Numbered from the stretch's first letter, positions 16,483-29,482 are shown. The stretch is 64,000 bases of DNA from Saccopteryx bilineata (GCF_036850765.1 NC_089493.1:130454239-130518238); one strand, 5' to 3'. A program made the numbers and translations. The notes: generated by a model not told the origin, from the sequence alone.

Positions 16483-16694
16483 AAAAGTCGCTGGCTTGAG
16501 CCTAAGGTTGATGGCTTGAGCAAGGGGTCTCTGGCTAAGCTAGAGCCCTCAATCAAGACACATAAGAGAAACAGTCAATGAATAACTAAAGTGCTGCACC
16601 TACGAGTTGATGCTTCTCATCTTTCTCCCTTCCTATCTCTTCCTGTTTGTCTCTGTCTCTCTCTCTCCATTGCTAAAATATATTTTTTTTTTAA

Positions 16695-16876
16695 AGATTT
16701 TTTTTTCTTCTTAAAGACTTTATTCATTTTAGAGAGGAGAGAAAGAAAAAGAAGGGGAGGAGCAGGAAGCATCAACTCCCATATGTGCCTTGACCAGGCA
16801 AGCCCAGGGTTTTGAACCAGCAACCTCAGCGTTCCAGGTCGATGCTTTATTCACTGTGCCACCACAGGTCAGGCAA
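16695..16876 (-). repeat. SINE type C
   Basis: Reverse copy with catatgtgccttgaccagg and the head end caccacaggtcaggc. Confidence 0.8.
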
Positions 16877-17095
16877 GCAAAAAAAAAATAAAAAATAAAA
16901 AAATTATTGATTAATTGTACAGAGAGAGGAGAGGGGGATGGAGCAAGAAGTATCAACTCCTGGTTGCTTTATCTTAGTTGTTCATTGCTTGCTTGTCGTA
17001 TGTGCCTTTACCAGGCAAGCCCAGGGTTTTGAACTGGTGACCTCAGCATTCCAGGTCAAGGCTCTAGCTACTGTACCACCACAGGTCAGGTAAGA
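16877..17095 (-). repeat. SINE type C, diverged
   Basis: A second reverse type C copy directly next to the previous one, ending accaccacaggtcagg. It is more diverged. Confidence 0.75.
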
Positions 17096-18667
17096 CAAAG
17101 GACTTCTTAAAAATATAATCACAATATTGTTATTACTCCAGAAAAATTTTAACAATAATCCTTTAATTTAATTAACTGCTGTTTCATCCCCTGCACCCTA
17201 GTTGGCTGGTTAAAATGAGGCTTCAAACATGGCTGATGTGTAGCATGTGTTTTCTGTGTCTCTGTATCTTTTTCACCTAGTTCACCTGCTGGGGACACCT
17301 GGCTGCTCGGAGACAGGAGCCTTTGGGTAGAGAGCGGAGAATGGACCATGGAGAGCATAGGACAGGGAAGGCTGGAGTGTGGATGCTGGCCACGGGGTCA
17401 GGACAGCCATCTGCAGGTAGGAGGTCCCTCCTGAGCCAAGGAGAGAAACCAGGGTTACTGAAAGGTGGGCTTATCCCTATGATCCCTGAGGTCTCTCAGC
17501 TGAAGGAGCAGAGGGAAGGGGGAAAGATGGCCTGAACTCAGGAGCTAGGGCAGAGCTCAGACTGGCCAAGAGACAGAGGTCAGATGCTTCCTGTCAGACT
17601 GAGGTCAGGCCCAGAAGGAACAGAAAGTCTGTGTGGGGAGGGAGGGAGAGTACAGTACCCAAAATCAGCCACCAGCTAGTACCTGGCTTCTTCCCATTGG
17701 CTTGGCTCAGACCCTCTATGGCCTCCCAGCTAGGCATCCACTCTGGGCCCTGATGCCAGGTCTTTTTACAATGCCTATGGTCAGTGGCCCTGACCCCACA
17801 TTCTGCCTTCTCCTCCTCCTGCTTCTGACCCCCCACAGCCCTGAGGTGGAGGCCACTCTCCTCAGCTAAATTTTGAGTACAAGCGCAGCTTCAAAGGACC
17901 TAGACTGGCATTGCCTGGGTCTGGACTACCATCCTGTGGCCATCCTGGAGGTGAGGACTTGGGTAGGGACCAGCCATGCTCAGGGCTCCTCTGAGTGCTG
18001 AAGTGGCTGATGGCTGATGATGTGGGGTGGCTGTGAGCTGGTGAGGAATAGGCCTGCCAGTACCAGCCTCTGCCTGAGATGGTCCTAAGCCTAGGGCAGG
18101 CAGTGCCAGGGGCCCAGGAACCCCCACCCCTCAGGCTTGTGTTCTGTTCCACCCACCACCCTATACCCCTGTCCACCAGCCTCAGTTTCTCCACTCTGCC
18201 TCTTTCCTTCTCTGCTCTAGAGCTTCTATCTTCTACCCCTTCTGCCTCTGCTTGAAGGATACTCCCCTGCCCCCACCCCTGCCTCTTAGACCCATGAACA
18301 TGCACATGCACATGCTCACATGCTGAGTCCCAGACACAGAGATGCAAGGCAACTTGGACCAGCACAAATGTCTACTCTCCTGGCTCCATGTGGTCAGGCC
18401 TGTGGCCATGCCTTAGAACCGGGAGGGGGGGTGCTACCTGGAGAAGGCACCCTCATAGCCAGCTGTGCGGCCAGAGAGACACCAGCTGTATCTGCATGTG
18501 TGCTGGGTAGAAGCAGGAGAGGGTCTTGGTCCACAGGTCTGTGTTCAGGGCCTTCCAAACCCGGATCTACGAAGAGTCTGTCTTCTACCTCATCTTCTCC
18601 AAAGAGATGTTTGAGGATTTACAAGAACCTCTGCAATAAAAAGGAGCTTACATTAGAAGTGAGCAAG

Positions 18668-18962
18668 GCCTGACCAGGCAGTGACGCAGTGGATAGAGCA
18701 TCGGACTGGGATGCAGAGGACCCAGGTTTGAAACGCGAGGTCACCAGCTTGAGTGCAGGCTCATCTGGTTTGAGCAAGGCTCACCAGCTTAAGCCTAAGG
18801 TCACTGGCTTGAGCAAGGGGTTACTCGGTCTGCTGAAGGCCCACGGTCAAGGCACATATGAGAAAGCAATCAATGAACAACTAAGGAGCCACAATGAAGA
18901 ATTGATGTTTCTAATTTCTCCCTTCCTATCTGTCCCTTTCTCTGACTCTTTCTGTCTCTGCC
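18668..18962 (+). repeat. SINE type B
   Basis: Starts gcctgaccaggcagtgac and ends in the AAAG tract described next. It lies within the LMAN1L remains. Confidence 0.85.
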
Positions 18963-18967
18963 ACAAA

Positions 18968-19046
<79 letters not shown>
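18963..19046 (+). repeat. (AAAG)n microsatellite
   Basis: About twenty AAAG units grown from the A-tail of the preceding SINE. It yields long spurious lysine/glutamate and phenylalanine/leucine frames. Confidence 0.95.
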
Positions 19047-20106
19047 GAAGAGTCTTAGGGTTGAGGTTGAGGCACAAAATGAGTCCAGAACCATGGTTTG
19101 TTTCTAAAACATAGGTCTGCCCAGACCATGCCAAGGCCTGCCTACCCTTCATAGTGGAGCCATGGGTCTGGTGCACAGCCTCCTAGCAGACAAAGCAGAC
19201 CCCATGCATCCATCTGTCTATGAGATGTAAGTTCTGAGACATGGCATTGTTCCTGAGACCAGACGAACATCCCTTTAAGAGGACAGGCCCTCTCTTGAGA
19301 TCTTGGCCCAATCCTGCTCGCAGTCAACGAAGGGTTGTTTCTCATAACACCGCGCAAGGCTTGGCCTCAAGGCCAGGGTAACAGGCATACAGCACACTCC
19401 CTGCTTTGGAGTGGCTGGGGTGCCACAGACCATGTCAGGGAGCAGAGCGACAAGTGTATGCTTGTTGTCCACTCTTTCACTCATTGATCCTTCTAGCAGA
19501 CTCCCTCCCCATGTCCTTCCGTGCCCAGCTCCAAGAAAAATGGCTGCATCAGGCTCCAGGGGTCCACAGTCTGGGGCGAGGTCCCATGAACAAGCCACAG
19601 GAGGCTGAAGGCATAAGTGTTGTGGACATTGGGCAGTCCTTGCCTCCTGCAATCACCTCAGAGGCAGTGCTGGCTTCCAAGGGCCCCCAGGACCTCTGCC
19701 CTGGCAGCCTCTGAGTCTCCCCACCCCCAGCCCTGGCCTTCACAGAGCAAACAGTCTCCAGAAAGTTCTAGCAGGGACTGGACCCTGGGCCAGGTTGAAG
19801 GCTGGCAGGATGAAGGGGTAAAGAGCCAGTTGGGGTGGGCTTTCTGATCTCCCTTCCCCTGGTTCCTGCCAACCCTGCCTCAGTTTCTCCCTGCTTTCCT
19901 CCTTCCTACAAAAGAGGGCTCCTTTGTTTGCCTCACCTCACCAATAATTCTCACACTCACTTTGTCCTCACCCTTTCCTCTCAGTCGCACAGGCTAGAGC
20001 CACCTTGGTGGTCACATTTTCCTCACTTTGAAGTGCACTCCCCCATCCCACCCTCCACCAGGAAGCCCCCACCTCATTTGGGCACCCTGCAGTCTTCCAT
20101 ATGGTT

Positions 20107-20430
20107 TTTTGTTGTTTTTTTTTTACAGAGTAAGAGCAAGAGTCAGAGAGAGGGATAGACAGACAGGAACGCAGAGAGATGAGAAGCATCAGTCATCAGT
20201 TTTTTGTTGTGGCACTTTAGTTGTTCATCGATTGCTTTCTCATATGTGCCTTGACCATGGGGCTACAGCAGACTGAGTAACCCCTTGCTCAAGCAAGTGA
20301 CCTTGGGTCCAAGCTGGTGAGCTTTGCTCAAACCAGATGAGCCTGCAAGCTGGCGACCTTGGGGTCTCGAACCTGGGTCTTCCACATCCCAGTCCGACGC
20401 TCTATCCACTGCGCCACCGCCTGGTCAGGT
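20107..20430 (-). repeat. SINE type B
   Basis: Reverse copy, first of three type B SINEs in a row, ending accgcctggtcagg. Confidence 0.85.
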
Positions 20431-20454
20431 GGTAATTTTTTTTTAAGTGAGACA

Positions 20455-20493
<39 letters not shown>

Positions 20494-20815
20494 AGGGAGA
20501 GACAAGCTAGACCAAGGGACAGAGAGACAGGAAGGGAGAGAGATGAGAAGCATCAATTCTTCTTTGTAGCACCTTAGTTGTTCATTGATTGCTTTCTCAT
20601 ATGTGCCTTCACTGGGGGGGCTACAGCAGAGTGAGTGACCTTTTGTTCAAACCAATGACCTTGGGCTCAAGCCAGCAAACATGGGGCCATGTTTATAATT
20701 CCATGCTCAAACCAGTGACCCCGCGCTCAAGCCAGCGACCTTGGGGTTTCAAACCTGAGTCATCTGCATTCCAGGACAACACTCTATCCACTGCACCACC
20801 ACCTGGTCAGGCGAT
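20431..20815 (-). repeat. SINE type B with (GA)n tract
   Basis: Second reverse type B copy in the row. A GA-rich tract at about 20456-20490 lies at its tail side. The head ends accacctggtcaggc. Confidence 0.8.
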
Positions 20816-20847
20816 GCCCAGCACTCTTGAGAGTCGGGGATTTATTT

Positions 20848-21201
20848 ATTTTTTTATTTTTATTTTTTTTACAGAGACAGAGAGAGAGTCAGGGTGAGGG
20901 ATAGACAGGGACAGACAGACAGGAACGGAGAGATGAGAAGCATCAATCATTAGTTTCTCGTTGCGCGTTGCGACTTCTTAGTTGTTCATTGATTGCTTTC
21001 TCATATGTGCTTTGACCACGGGCCTTCAGCAGACCAAGTGACCCCTTGCTGGAGCCAGCGACCTTGGGTCCAAGCTGGTGAGCTTTTCCTCAAGCCAGAT
21101 GAGCCCGCGCTCAAGCTGGAGACCTCAGGGTCTCGAACCTGGGTCCTTCCACATCCCAGTCCGTCGCTCTATCCACTGCGCCATCACCTGGTCAGGCAAG
21201 A
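20848..21201 (-). repeat. SINE type B, 19-bp duplication
   Basis: Third reverse copy. It is flanked by gagagtcggggatttattt at 20829-20847 and 21202-21220, a perfect 19-bp duplication. Confidence 0.93.
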
Positions 21202-21469
21202 GAGAGTCGGGGATTTATTTGTCCCCAATTACAGGTGACGATGACTTGCCCAAAGGCACACAGTTGTGTACTGGCCTGAGATTTGAGGCCAGAAGTTTCT
21301 GTGGAGGGTCCACACCCTCACCCTCCACCAGCTGTCTGACTGCCAGCACCCCTCCCTTTCTCCAGATGACTGGCTTCTCCTCACTCCCCAGCCCACTGCC
21401 ACCCCAGTAGCTGTGCCAGTTCAGCAGTCTCTCCGCAAACATCCCTCAGCTCATAACAATTAGAATAAT

Positions 21470-21650
21470 TACTGACATTTATGGAGCGGAGCTTCCTATA
21501 CCGGGAACAGTGCCAAGCACATCACAGTCCTTGTTTTAGTTAACCCTCGTAACAATGTTATGAGATAGTTTCAGTTATTATCCTCAGTTCAAAGATGGGG
21601 AAGTGGGAGTTCAGAAATGTGAGGTAACTGGCTCAAGGTCATAGCCAGGA
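21470..21650. repeat. MIR SINE fragment
   Basis: MIR wording: aactgacatttatggagc-like text, taaccctcgtaacaatg, and aaggtcatagccagg. Recognised by eye. Confidence 0.6.
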
Positions 21651-21837
21651 GGCACACGCCAGTGGTGTGGCTGGGAGTTGGCTGCTCCCTGCACTGTGCC
21701 ACCTCCCTCTGGGCTGAAGAGGGCAGTGATGGGGGCATGCCACTGTGAGCAGTGTCTGTGTCTGTGAGCCTGGAGAAACCCAGGACCTTGCCTAACTTCC
21801 CAGAGCCTTCTGCACAGCTCGTCCTTGCCCACTAGGA

Positions 21838-22134
21838 TAGTGGTTCCCAACCTATTTTGGGCCAAGGACCAGTCTAATGTCAGAAAATATTTTCATGGAC
21901 CAGCCTTTAGGGTGGGACAGATAAATGTATCATGTGACCGAGACAAGCGTCAAGAGTGAGTCTTAGATGAATGTAACAGAGGGAATCTGGTCATTTTTTA
22001 AAAATAAAACATCATTCAGATTTAAATATAAATAAAACGGAAATAATGTAAGTTATTTATTCTTTCTCTGCGGACCGGTACCAAATGGCCCACAGACTGG
22101 TACCGGTCCGCAGCCCGGGGGTTGGGGACCACTG
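21838..22134. mobile_element. Nonautonomous hAT transposon, 297 bp
   Basis: Terminal inverted repeats agtggttcccaacc / ggttggggaccact. The element is flanked by 8-bp duplications cactagga (21830-21837) and cgctagga (22135-22142), which differ at one base. It has no coding capacity. Length, inverted repeats and the 8-bp duplication with central TA are typical of hAT elements. Confidence 0.88.
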
Positions 22135-22797
22135 CGCTAGGACACATCTCATGTTGTCTGTCCTGAGCCTGTCCTGCTCCAGTCCAAGCTTGGCAGAGGA
22201 ACAGGAAGAACAGGCTTGACCCTGAGACACAGGGGGACTTGGAGTTTAAGGGAAGAGGAAGGAGGGAAGGACAGAGGGAGGAGGTGGTGGGCCTAGGGGA
22301 TTGGAGGCGGAACCCCACTTTGGGTCCAGCCTCTGTTCCCCTAGGGAAGAGTCAGAAAGACCATCAGCCTCTTCTGTAAACTTGAAGTTCCCACACTCTG
22401 CTAGGAAGGGCTTGCTCTCCAGCCCCTCTCTCTTCTGCTAAGGTAGATTCAAGCTAGACCATGGAGACATGTCCTACTGAAGGCCTAGGCAAAATAGCCT
22501 CTGAGACCACCTCTACTGTGACCACTGAAAGGTATTGGGTCCTGTGTGGTCCTACTGGACTCCAAGTTCCCACAGAGATGGAGCTAGCTGGGTGCCGGGC
22601 TCTTGTTACCAGGACTTTGGGAACCAGCCACATCCCTTTAGAGCACAGACCACTGCTGGGAGCAGAGTATGTCCTACTCACACCTGCGTGCAGTCTCTTT
22701 AGCTTTGTGGGTCCTTCAAGTGAGTGGGGTGTGCAGATTACAGGGCTCAGAGCTGCAGAGATGCTGTACAACCTGTTACCCATGGCCTCAACAAACC

Positions 22798-22930
22798 CAC
22801 GCCTGTGACACCACATACACAGGCAGCACATACATGAAATTCATGCCCATGACACTGCACACATGGCAGCACATACATGAAACCCACACCTGTGACACTG
22901 CACACACGGGTAACACACACATGAAACCCT
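22798..22930. repeat. Minisatellite, about 3 copies of a 41-44 bp unit
   Basis: Three units follow one another, each running 'tgtgacac(t/c)(g/a)ca...' then 'acacatacatgaaa'. They differ at several bases. The tract lies within the LMAN1L remains. Confidence 0.7.
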
Positions 22931-23346
22931 CCCCCACAGAGAATCCTAATTGACCCAGAGAACACACCTGGGAGGGCTGGCATAGACCAGGTGTGTAGAT
23001 GCCTCCATGCCACTTTGACACCCTGTGGCTGCTCGCCCCCTCTAGGGCCAGGCAAGCCAGAGACTTCAATTTGGGGACAATTCCCCCTACATGGGGCAGC
23101 GGGTGGGGAGCTCCCTCTGCAAGGTGCTCACTCCTTCGTGCCACTGAGATGTCCTTGAACAGCAGCTTCGCTCCCAGAGACCCAGATTTGGTCTGCACTG
23201 ATGTGGGGCCTCTCCATGCTTTTGGTCCCTGGAAGTTTCTTTGGGGTCTCCACAGCTACCAGAACCTTGGCAAGTGAGGGCCTTCTGGGCAAGTAAGAAC
23301 CAAGAAATGGCACCTAGTAAATCATCCTGAGCACATCTTCCATTTT

Positions 23347-23622
23347 TAGGGGAGACAGGTAGGAAGGGAAATGAGAAGCATCAATTCTTTGTTGTGGCAC
23401 CTTAGTTGTTTATTGATTGCTTTCTCATACATGCCTTGACCAGTGACCCCCTGGCTCAAGCAAGCGACCATGGGGTCATGTCTATAATCCCATGCTCAAA
23501 CCAGCGACCCCGTGCTCAAACCAGATGAGCCCATACTTAAGCTGGCAACCTTGGGGTTTTGAACCTGGGTCCTCTGTGTCCCAAGCCAATGCTCTATCCA
23601 CTGCATCACCACCTGGTCAGGT
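23347..23622 (-). repeat. SINE type B, tail-truncated
   Basis: Reverse copy with the usual cttagttgtttattgattgc block and head end accacctggtcagg. The tail side is shortened to ttttaggggagacagg. Confidence 0.8.
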
Positions 23623-24149
23623 CTGACCACACCTTCTGAGGGACCCTGGGTGTGGAGCCAGTCACTTCCTCCCTCCTGCCTGCCTTGAGAAGCTTTTATT
23701 CAAGTATTGGCCCCCTTAGTACTCCTATCTGGGAGCTGTGGGGCACGAGGAAAGGGGACAGCTATGAGGGACATTCAGGGAAAGGGAGCAAGGGGTATAA
23801 AGGAGAGTCCGTGGAGAGATCTGCGGTTGGTGCAATCAGTGAGGCTGTGTGATCGCCAAGTCTTCAGTCTTTAGACTCTGGGCACTTGGGGGAGTCATGG
23901 AAGGTTTCTGAGGGGAGTGACAGGGTCAGAGGCATGCTGAGGAAGTGGTCACTGTCTGGTCGCTTTTGTCAGTAGCACCCTGGGGACCTGTGGGTGTCGC
24001 TCTGCTTGCTTCCATGGCTCTAGCCCAGGATGATCTACTTTTCCTACTCACTGGAAGCCCACCTCTGGCTTGTGGGGGAGAGTCAGCCCTCACAGCCCAC
24101 CCATCTGCTTGTCTGACCCTCCCACCTTTCTTTTTTTTTCCTTTTTTCT

Positions 24150-24187
24150 TTTTTTTAAATTTTTATTTTATTTATTCATTTTAGAGA

Positions 24188-24233
<46 letters not shown>

Positions 24234-24358
24234 CGGGGGAGGAGCTGGAAGCATCAACTCCCATATGTGCCTTGACCAGGCAAGCCCAGGGTTTCGAACC
24301 GGTGACCTCAGCATTTCCAGGTCGACACTTTATCCACTGCGCCACCACAGGTCAGGCA
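24150..24358 (-). repeat. SINE type C with (GA)n tract
   Basis: Reverse copy with poly-T side, a GA tract at about 24192-24222, catatgtgccttgaccagg and head end caccacaggtcaggc. Confidence 0.88.
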
Positions 24359-27300
24359 AGCAAGACAAGGGGCAGAGCTGCCTAAGATCGTACAGCTCTC
24401 TTGCCCGCCTGAAACGTAACAAAGTGGGTGAGGGGGGGGAGGGCTGTGTGAGTGGGCTGCTGGGGCCAGAGGTCTTCCCTTCCCTTATCTAGCCCTCCTT
24501 CCAGACAACCAGGATTTATCTTCCTTCCTGATCTTCAGTCAGAGTCAGCCAGGTCCAAAAGAGATGTCAGACCCAGAAGGAGAGGCAGCCTGGGGACTCC
24601 TGCCCTCACCAGATGCTTCTGCTCATGTCATGGTGCCAGCAGACCTGCCATTCTGATCGTGACCTCTACCTGCTTTCTGAGCTTTGCTCAGCCAGGCCTC
24701 ATGCTGGGCAATGCTGGGAGCAGAGGGGAACCAGAGCCAGGCCTGTCCTCAAGGAACCCCCTGGCTAGATGGAGGCTCTGTGCTCTGTGGAGCACAGAGA
24801 CGGGGTCCTAAACAGCCAAGAATACTTACCTGAGTGGAGGAGAGGCGCAGACAGAAGCCAGAGAACTGAGGGATCTGCATGGCTCAGGGGCCCAGAAACT
24901 GCAGGGCCTAGAGGCTGAACCATGGAATAACCAGGATCTTCCCTGGCTCAGTGAACGTATAGTCAAGGAGGTCATTTGGGTTCATGGGAAGCCCTGCGGG
25001 AAGGCTTTCCTTGCCCCAGATCTCCCACTGGTTTCAGGCCCAAGTGTTTGTGTTCTTCCTCCAGGCTCATGACAGACCTTCCTGGAGATGGAGCAGCTCA
25101 GCCTGGAGAGGCAGCTGGAAGGGCTACGGGCTAGGCTGGCCCTGGGTACCAGGGCAGACATAGTTCCGAAGCTGAGCCCTGAAGACCAGGAAGAGAGCAG
25201 GGGCTCATTTCAGTATTATAGGATCCTCTGCCCTTCAAATCAGAAGTCCTTTACCCAATGGGGAGACGGAGGCTAAAGCTAAGCAGCCCTTGGAGCCCAA
25301 GTACTCTCCTGCCCCCACCCCATCCCCTACACACCTCTCCAGGGGAGAGTCTTAGTGGCAGGAGCCATGCCTTTCTGCCCCCTTTCCAAGAAGTCCCCCC
25401 ATGGAGAGATCTGTTGCCCCATCCCAGCTGGCTGGCTGGCTGTCCCAGCTCTGCACCTGTCCCTGGGGGAAAGAACCTTTGACCTGGAGAACACATTGAA
25501 CAGACACAACCAAATCCCACGGGGTCTCTCTGAGCAGCTTGGCTCAGGCCAAGAGGCAATGGAAGCAGCAGCTGGGATCCCCAGACCAGGTTGGCTCTGA
25601 AGGGCCTGGTCAGTGGCCCCTGGATCATCCATGCAGGCTGGAGAATCTGAGCTCCCTGGGCACTGGGCCCATGGTACCAGGGGGTTCCCTGTGTCCCAAG
25701 AGAGAGGAACAAGCACTATAGTTGGGAACTACTGTCCCCCAAAATCTGGAGGGAAAGGAGGGCAGGGGTGAGACACTGCAGGTCACATGATGAAGTGGAC
25801 CTGCTAGGCAGAGGCTTATATGGGAGGATAGCTGTGCACAAGTGAATGCCTAAGGAGCTCGTAGCTGGGGCTGTGGAGAGGAGGTGCCAGGTACTCAGAT
25901 GTGGATCTTCAGACAAGCGACAGAAATAGACTGAGTGCTGATTTGTATGTAGTTACACATGTGACTCGATTCACACATGGCTCGTTTTATGCTCAGATGC
26001 AGCCAAGTCCTTGTTTCACCTCCTCCACTGTCATCTGGCTTCTCCCCAGGGAGCCATGCCTCATGGCATGCCCAGCCTGAGAGGGGGCCTGAGAGATAAG
26101 CTCAGCCAAGATGTTTAGCACTGGGTAGAAGAGGCCGGTGACTCCTGTGGGGTTGCTGGGCTCTGGGAATCTGAGGTTTGAATCTTCAGTCCTCAGGCCA
26201 GAGCAACTGAGGCTGGGCTATGGGGGAGAAGGATGAGGGGAGGGGCACCACACTCCAAGGCTAGGCCTCTCAAATCCTACTTCCAACTCAGGGTCCTTCC
26301 TTCCAGATTCTATCCACCCCAGAGAGGCTCCCTCACCATGTCACCCAGCAAGACAGGAAGTTGACTGGCACTGGCCACAGCTTGGACTGTGCCCTGGGGG
26401 AAGTGGGGAAAAGAGGACTGAATTAGGCCTTGCCTCTTTCAGGGCAGAACCAGTTCTGGAAAGTGGAGGGGGGTTCTTTGGAACCTCAGGAGTAGCCACT
26501 GTCTGGGGGGAGGGAGGGACCACCCTCAGAGAGAGGGGTTTGAGAGGAGGGGGTATCCAGGAGCCGAGATGGACGGGGTCAGATACACTCAAAGTGTCTA
26601 CAATGAGGAGGGCAGGTCATCTGGTAAGGCCTGTAGAAAGAAGAGGGCTGTAGAGCCCGGGGACAGTGGGCTCTGAGAACAGAGGGACTGTGCCCTGGGC
26701 CCTGGAGAAGGGGCTTGCTTTCCTGCAGGACTCTGCCCAGGTCAGCACCCTGGTCTGTGGACAGTGGACTCTGCTTGAGACCTGGAATGAGATGAGGTAA
26801 GGGCATAGGGCAGGAGGGGACAGGAAGTGGAGGGAAGAGAAGCCCCACTCCACCAACTTGCTTCTCTGCCTGGAGTTCCTCAATCAGCCCTGAGTCCTTC
26901 CATCCTTTCCTGAGCCCCCAGCCCTCAGCCCAGCACCTAGGGAGGGGCTGGAGCAGTGTTAGGTTTATCAAGTCAACCTGAATTTAACTGAATCAAGTTT
27001 AAAGTTCCGAAAGTCCTAGTTTAAAAGCAACTCTCCCTGGTAGAGCCCTCACCCAACATTCCCACCCTAGTCAGGGTTAGTGAATCTGAGCTCCTGGAAG
27101 GAGGGGACATTTTGATGGGGTTCTTGGAGGGGGGGCTGCATTTCTTTTGCCCCCTCCAGTCTCCTACTCTAGGACTGGTCTCTGAAGCTAGCCATAGAGC
27201 CCTGGGGGTGGGGGGCAGGGGGTCACCTTGCTGGCAGGGAGGAGGGAGGCTGTAGGCTCAACACTGTGCTGCAGCCCAGCCCTTGTACCCCCATCTAGAT

Positions 27301-27861
27301 TGGGAGTGGGAAATGGGACGAAGGAGAAGAGTTTTCTTGGGGGATAGGGTTGGAAGGCAGAGCCCAGGAAGCCCGGGGTTGAGACAGATAGCTTTAGGGA
27401 GATCCTTCTCTGAATTATAGCTGTCTCAGGGTCCAGGAAGAGGGTTTGGGGTAAGAAGGATCCCCAAGATGGGGCCCTATGGATGGTGCCTGTTCCCCAG
27501 CCAAGTGCCGCCTCTGGGAATTATGAAACATGGTTAGTCAGTTTGGGTGTGACCAGAAGGGGTAATGAGTCCTCTCCCTTAGTTTTTACTTCCACCAGGG
27601 ATACACCAACTCACATGGCTTCAAGAGCTCAGGTCTGCTACCTGCCTGTGGGCATCAAGCATCATTTCTTAAAGCTGGCCCAGAGCTTCGGCCTTCTGCA
27701 GAAGGACCTCTGGGGCCCAGCAGTAAAGGGGAAGGAAGGGACACCATGGGGGTTTCATCCCTGAGATCAAAGCTCAGCCCCTTCTTCCAATACTTCTGCA
27801 GCCCAGGCCCTCCTGTCTTGGCCCTCCGCTCCTGGGATCCTGGGAAGGCACGCCTGTCTTT

Positions 27862-28266
27862 TTTTTTTTTGTTTTTTTTTTTGTATTTTTCTGAAGCTGG
27901 AAACGGGGAGAGACAGTCAGACAGACTCCCGCATGCGCCCGACCGGGATCCAACCGGCACACCCACCAGGGGCGGTGCTCTGCCCACCAGGGGGCGATGC
28001 TCTGCCCCTCTGGGGCCTCGCTCTGCCGTAACCAGAGCCACTCTAGCGCCTGGGGCAGAGGCCAAGGAGCCATCCCCAGCAGCGCCCGGGCCATCTTTGC
28101 TCCAATGGAGCCTTGGCTGCGGGAGGGGAAGAGAGAGACAGAAAGGAAGGGGGGGGGGGTGGAGAAGTAAATGAGTGCTTCTCCTATGTGCCCTGGCCGG
28201 GAATCAAACCCGGGTCCCCCGCACGCCAGGCCAACGCTCTACCGCTGAGTCAACCGGCCAGGGCCG
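27862..28266 (-). repeat. SINE type A
   Basis: Reverse copy flanked by gcctgtcttt at 27852-27861 and 28270-28279. Complete tRNA-like head. Confidence 0.88.
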
Positions 28267-29482
28267 CAGGCCTGTCTTTATATCTGTGTGTGCAGGCACT
28301 CGTGCGTGCAAGGACACATCTCGTCTTCTTTCTGCCCTCTCTGCTCTCTGGAGAGTCCCGCAGACTCAGGGCCAGTAAGGCTCTGGAGATCATGTGGTCC
28401 AATGCCCTCAATGACTAGAAGAGGAATGTGGGTGAGCTATGCCCAGAATCACTTGGAGCCCATCACTCTGTCTTTTGCTCTCTATTTCTCTCTCTCTTCT
28501 TCTCATGTCAACAACTTTTGGCCCCATGATGAACCCAGGCCCCAGGCCTTACCAGCTGTTCCCACAGATGAAGATATAAAAGCTGGAGTGGGGGAGACAT
28601 TTTGCACTCTGTCCCCTCTCCAAGTGCCCTGGATGGAAACCAGAGCACCCCAAGCCTGAGAGAGGGACATGGAGCCCACAATGGCCTAGGTTACAGGTCC
28701 CCTCCCTCCTTCTGGGTAAGAAGCTGATCCAGGACCTTAGAACTTCCCCCTTCAGAGCCACAGCCAAGGACTCCTGCCTGCTTGGCCAGCCCCTAGGGGC
28801 CTCCTCATGTCCACAGCCCACCACCTCCCTGTTCTTCCTCCTCATCCAAACTGTAGGTTTCTTCTTCAACATGCCCTTCAGGTAGGCCTTCCCATGGGCA
28901 GGACGTTTCACACCTACCTGGCTTGGTTCTGGGGCACAGCCATTTGATTTGAGAGATGGTGCTTTAGACCCAGGTCCACCTGCCTGGTCTACCAACTGGC
29001 AGTGAGTGGTGCCCATTTTTTCAATAGGCAACCACTTACCACCTATTTAACCACTGATTCCCCTCTGGATCCCGCAAACACAGAAATCACTCTCAAGTAC
29101 CCAACAGTCACCCCTGTGTGGTCAGTGCCATGCTGACAGGAAGCTCAGAGGCTATAACAGTACAAGAAAAAGCACTTGACTTGGCTTGGGGAAATCAGGG
29201 AATCCACTGAGCAGGGGAATTTGATATGGGTCGTTGAAGTGACTGGTTTTCCAGCCTGACAAATGAAGACATCAATACAGAGGGAATGAGGGGGGGCACC
29301 ATTTCTGCCTGGTGGGTGTTTGCTGAATGAATGAAACATTTAGGGATGCAAGATGTGCTGAGGAGTTCTGAAATGGGACTGATAGTTCTTGTTGGTGGAG
29401 TTTCAAGAAAAGACGAATCAGGGTAGGCACTGGTGGTCCTGGAGGAGCAGTGAAGTGTGCTGAGCTTTAAAAGCAGAGTTGA

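Larger units (their letters stand above)
15776..16690 (+). repeat. SINE type B split by two later SINEs
   Basis: Pieces at 15776-15847, 16034-16155 and 16498-16690 make one SINE in order. A type C SINE (15848-16033) and a type B SINE (16156-16482) interrupt it, each flanked by a duplication of the host SINE's own sequence. Confidence 0.8.

Noticed and set aside
18541..18660. Possible LMAN1L exon (text gagtctgtcttctacctc and following)
   Set aside because: Its translation does not match the family in any frame.
18963..19046. CRISPR-like or coding repeat
   Set aside because: A simple tetranucleotide microsatellite without spacers, in a mammalian genome.
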